A DNA stretch of 64,000 bases from Macrobrachium rosenbergii. Its lineage: Eukaryota; Arthropoda; Malacostraca; Decapoda; Palaemonidae. The position numbers and the translations under genes were made by a program. Positions 59,791 to 64,000 of the stretch are shown here, one piece after another; position 1 is the stretch's first letter, and each line of letters starts with the position of its first letter. Under the pieces are notes generated by a model. It had not been told where the DNA came from, did not search any database, and was given only the letters and a program-made list of their open reading frames with translations. The DNA lies in the NCBI RefSeq assembly GCF_040412425.1, contig NC_089755.1, positions 53,432,798-53,496,797 on the forward strand. The letters are read 5' to 3'.

Positions 59791-59942
59791 GGATAGTACT
59801 ATAAGAGGTAAAAGCTAGATGAAATATGTTATTATTACTATCGACTAGAATTAGGCCTAGCCATGTTTCGAGGAAAAATTTGCTCTATAATATATACATA
59901 TACTGAACTTTACACAGCATGAAGTCCCACTCATAGGAGTCC

Positions 59943-60000
<58 letters not shown>

Positions 60001-60160
60001 CGTTTGATAAAACTATAAGAGATAGATGACTATATTTATCATCGACTGTCGACATGAATTAGGCCTAGTGATCTGTTTTCATAAAATATTTGCTCAGGTA
60101 ATATATACATATACTCGTACTGATACTTTACACAGCTTGAAGACCCACTCATAGGAATCC

Positions 60161-60195
<35 letters not shown>
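59533..60195 (+). repeat. (GA)n arrays within a roughly 215-bp tandem duplication
   Basis: (GA)n at 59534-59594, 59734-59787, 59946-59998 and 60164-60195. The spacers 59788-59945 and 59999-60163 are diverged copies: both contain ACTATAAGAG, GAATTAGGCCTAG, AATATATACATATACT, TTTACACAGC and CCCACTCATAGGA, and both end in TCCTTCAGAGAG. Confidence 0.88.
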
Positions 60196-60197
<2 letters not shown>

Positions 60198-60339
60198 CAC
60201 GCACCGTCGCGAAATTAAATCTCATTGGGTTCCCACTCGAATAAAAATTACCTCCATTAAACAAAGATAATTAAACTCGTCTCCTTTAATTACCCGGTCT
60301 TTGAAGGGTAACTGAAATCCCCTGCAAATCTCGCCTCCT

Positions 60340-60342
<3 letters not shown>

Positions 60343-60412
<70 letters not shown>
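60343..60412 (+). repeat. (GA)n microsatellite, about 70 bp
   Basis: Pure GA repeat. An isolated (CT)n of about 24 bp on plus is at 61088-61112. Confidence 0.96.
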
Positions 60413-60415
<3 letters not shown>

Positions 60416-60419
60416 GTAA

Positions 60420-62280
60420 GGGCCCTCTGAAAGTGCCCCTCTCCACTTTACTTTGATTCGAATGATGAGGAAAATTTTCAGTACGGAAGTTTCACTCCTC
60501 GGTTATTTTCTTTCCTCTTCTTCTCTCACTCCTTAGCTATTTTTTCCTCTTCTCCTTTCCTCTCTCGTTGACCAGCGGTTTTGTGATGCCAAGACCTAGG
60601 AATACATGTATCAATCGATCAATCAAATTTTCCTTTCAGTCTGATTCGGAGTGAGGAAATCTATTACCTTCCCTTCCCTTTGATGACCGCAGTTGTTGTG
60701 ACGCCAGCTTTTAGCCTTAAATCAATCAAAATCAATCAGTCCCTCTACTATTTTTATTCCCTTTTAGATTCTGCTTTCCAGTCAGTCAAAATGAATGCAT
60801 CAATCAATCAGTCTACTATTTTATCTCTTTAAGATTCTCCCTTCCACTTCTGTTTGGATGACGCAGAAAAGGTTTCGTACGTTCTAACCCCCTCCCCTCC
60901 CTTTTCTGTCCCATTCGTATCCCTCCCCTCTCAATTCCCTCTTTACAAAATTCTCCTCACGTGAGAAGGAGGAGGGAGAGTGACAATGGCGTGGAGTGAA
61001 TTTTCTCAAACCACGGCCAAACGGACAGGGCGAGATGAATAGCGCACGACGGAAAAGGGGACCAGAAGGTTAAAACTCGGTAAAAGCCTCTCTCTCTCTC
61101 TCTCTCTCTCTCGTGCTTTAACGCATGTTCAAAGTGCTGACGTATTAGGGGGCTGTTTTGATGCATAAAAATAGGTTTAAATCAGCCCCGCAATACCCGG
61201 AACCATTAGTACAGCAAAAGATTACCCAGTTCCTCTCACTCTTAACTCACCCACGGAAACACGCTGGATGTTTTAACACGTAAACTAATTTAAAAAATAT
61301 ATAGCTCTGCTTAAATGTATACACGTGCTTTATAAATAATTTAAAACTACTGTCACTTATTAAAACCAACATCGCTTACAAGCTGTGCACGTGAAATGAA
61401 ACCAAACCATTTATCGGCCTAACACACTCACTTTCGCTAAAAGAATGAAAGAACAATAGGAAGGAAAGTTAGACAATTACAGCACCATCAGTGCTGTACA
61501 ATTACACAACAAGTACACTTTCATTAAGACATCTAGCGAGGATAAACGCTGGAAAGGATTGAATGGAAAACGACTCCGTAGAAACAACCAACATGAGACT
61601 AGGACTAGCACCATTATTATTCTCCTCTTCGCTCTGGGTTCCCCCAGCCTCGTATGAACAGCAATAAGGCCGCAAGTCAAGTGGTGATCACATCAAGATC
61701 TTCCCTACTCGGAGATCAAATGTTGCACAGTAAGTCACATACACACAAACACGAACAGGCTGTTTCTTTGTCGTTTACAACATAAATCTTCAACGAAGCT
61801 TTCGTGTTTCTATTTAGATGAGTCTATTTTTTTTATGCAACTTTTCACCGCGTGTGAATTAAAGTAAGTTAAATTGGTAATTTCTGACTTTTCTTTCTCA
61901 GGGTCACATACAGTAACATACATTTCACCGACACAAATAGGTTTCCTCATACAAAAACATACACTTCGCCAACGCTCACGCAAAGAAAGCGTTGGCACAA
62001 ACACAACACACGCGCAAATTAAAAACTCGTAGAGATACAAACCACACATGCAGACAGAACAGACCACTGTATACTTATACGGTAAACAAACGCACATACC
62101 ACACATACAGACAGACAGGCAATTGCATCCTTATAAACAAACGCACATACAATTCAGAAAAGCACAAACAAGCACACTAAAGGCTGCATCCCGGTATTCG
62201 TTAGACTATCAAGTGGCCTCAAAGGTGCTTTTGGCTTGATGTGTTGCAAGACTCTTACTGCAAGAGTCTAACAACCACAT
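60420..62280. other. Intergenic region, no gene recognised
   Basis: Pyrimidine-rich stretches and (CA)-rich sequence (61980-62180). No protein-like frame. Confidence 0.4.
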
Positions 62281-62303
62281 GTTATTAGATCATCTCCCTC
62301 TCT

Positions 62304-62347
<44 letters not shown>

Positions 62348-62395
62348 GTAGGGGGACAGTCACAAGTTATTCCATCGTCTCCCTCCCTTTTAAAT

Positions 62396-62427
<32 letters not shown>

Positions 62428-62502
62428 GCAACCAAATTTCATCCCTACGAGAGAAGGAGAAAGAGCCCAACAACCACATATTATGGGGTCATGTCCCTCT
62501 CT

Positions 62503-62575
<73 letters not shown>

Positions 62576-62658
62576 AACCAGATTTCGTCCTTACGAGAGA
62601 GGAAAGGAAGGAGAAAGAGACGAAGCTTCCACAAGAAATCCAAACATTCTCCCTCCCT

Positions 62659-62693
<35 letters not shown>

Positions 62694-62825
62694 TTATATA
62701 AGATATACCGGACACAGATAAATCACTCGCAACAGCAGATATAGTGATTTATTCACTCTACCCTCACAATAAACTCGGCAGTGACAACACCATAGAAAAC
62801 TTGGCTGTGCTTCGCCTTTCTAACT

Positions 62826-62864
<39 letters not shown>

Positions 62865-62947
62865 TCATTCCCATCCCTTTTAAGTTTAAATCGAGTTACA
62901 AGGGAAAAAGAGCACTGCTGTGAATTATGTAGATACCACTTATTGTT

Positions 62948-63023
<76 letters not shown>

Positions 63024-63068
63024 ATCACAAACTCCTTTATTCCACAACAGCCTACAGTGGGTGTTGTT

Positions 63069-63109
<41 letters not shown>
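62304..63109 (+). repeat. Seven (GA)n arrays with partly shared spacers
   Basis: (GA)n at 62306-62344, 62397-62428, 62508-62574, 62662-62691, 62828-62860, 62958-63018 and 63072-63109. Spacers share CTCCCTCTCTT just before and AGCAACCARATTTCRTCC just after the arrays at 62.4 and 62.5 kb, again implying duplication of larger units. Confidence 0.93.
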
Positions 63110-63112
<3 letters not shown>

Positions 63113-63454
63113 ATAGCCTACACTTAGCTGTTTCTTTGTACTGTACTTTGTACCTTTTATTCATTCGGATAAATCTATCGTTCTTATGCAACAATTTTCA
63201 CTGCATGTGAATTCAAGAAGATATAGTTTTAGCGTGATTTTAAGTATTTATTTAAATGGCCTCGGTAATATACTTCAAGTTAGCCAAGTATATAATTTAA
63301 CAGCGTAATTTCAAAGTCACGTTTAGGTTAATATGTTCATCTGAAAGACGCCCCATGTTTTAAGTCATCTGAAAGGGGGTTATTTGAAATTAATTCTTTT
63401 TTAAATGGGTAATGGGTATTTTGAAAGCCGTCTTCATCTGCATCAGTTTTTTTA

Positions 63455-63930
63455 CTTTTAACAAGGTAATTATTTTAAAAAGGTAATTTATTTTAACAAG
63501 GTAATTCTGTTTTAACAAGGTCATTCTATTTTAACAAGAGAATTCTACTATAAGGTAATTCTGTTTTAAAAAGGTAATTATACTATAACAAGGTAATTAT
63601 TTTAACAAGGCAATTATTTTTCAACAAGGTAATCCCATTTTAACGAGGCAATTCTTTTCAGCAAGGTAATTCTATTTTAACAAGTGAATTCTACTATAAC
63701 AAGGTAATTCTACTCTAACAAGGCAATTCGTTTTCAACAAAGGTAATTGTTTTTCAACAAGGCAATTCTACTTTAACAAGGTAATTGTTTTAACAAATTC
63801 TCTACTTGGGTAAAGTTCCCATCACTTCAAGGACCATTTTAAGAAGGCAATTCTGTCTTATAAAGTTCTCACCAATTCAAGGACCATTTTAAGAAGGCAA
63901 TTCTGTCTTAACAAGGCAACTCTCTACTTG
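63455..63930 (+). repeat. About 19-bp minisatellite and an adjacent 50-bp duplication
   Basis: From about 63455 to 63795, some 17 units of TTTTAACAAGGTAATTCTG with AAGGCAATT and ACTATAACAAGG variants. Then at 63800-63930 a unit containing CAAGGACCATTTTAAGAAGG is present twice. Confidence 0.9.
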
Positions 63931-64000
63931 GGTAAACTTCTCACATATAAGAGGCCAACATGAAAAGACCTCAGTGGCCGGTGTCTGTGTGTGAAGTCGC

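Overview
The window is eukaryotic nuclear DNA, almost certainly from an arthropod and most likely a decapod crustacean. The grounds are intron-rich genes with GT-AG introns and arthropod-like protein sequences, TTAGG-type motifs, tRNA-related SINEs, and a very high density of long (AG)n, (AT)n, (GT)n and (AAT)n microsatellites of the kind known from shrimp genomes. The species cannot be fixed from the sequence alone.

Three protein-coding genes can be reconstructed, all on the minus strand. (1) mRpL23/MRPL23 (1725-7654), mitochondrial large-subunit ribosomal protein uL23m: 4 coding exons, 151 aa, with a 14-nt first coding exon. (2) MED14 (10780-27575), the scaffold subunit of the Mediator complex: 25 coding exons that join in frame to a 1757-aa protein ending in a Met/Gly/Gln-rich repeat tail. 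A candidate 5' noncoding exon ends at 28991. (3) four-jointed (fj/FJX1-like, 37228-47324), a Golgi type II transmembrane kinase of the Fat/Dachsous planar polarity pathway: 4 recognisable exons, with a reading-frame conflict in exon 3 that is either a short unrecognised intron or an indel. The genes do unrelated jobs (mitochondrial translation, RNA polymerase II transcription, tissue polarity) and nothing suggests co-regulation.

Layout: 1-1.7 kb, downstream flank of mRpL23. 1.7-7.7 kb, mRpL23, whose introns hold a degenerate LINE, a cluster of GGTTAGG motifs and a foldback element with a SINE in its loop. 7.68-8.09 kb, a 207-bp tandem duplication directly upstream of the mRpL23 start. 8.1-10.8 kb, intergenic DNA and the presumed MED14 3' UTR. 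10.8-27.6 kb, MED14, nearly free of microsatellites, with one LINE reverse-transcriptase remnant. 27.6-37.2 kb, MED14 5' flank with a 51-bp minisatellite, an orphan candidate exon on the plus strand, a SINE and the first long microsatellites. 37.2-47.4 kb, fj with microsatellite-packed introns. 47.4-64 kb, no recognisable gene; it is filled with simple repeats, compound (GA)n satellites, minisatellites and copies of a roughly 300-bp dispersed repeat.

No RNA gene, CRISPR array, virus or toxin gene was found. The most unusual content is repeat biology: six copies of a 300-bp dispersed element (three sharing an open reading frame), compound (GA)n satellites that reuse the same spacer about 12 kb apart, and a strong bias of (GA)n arrays to one strand.
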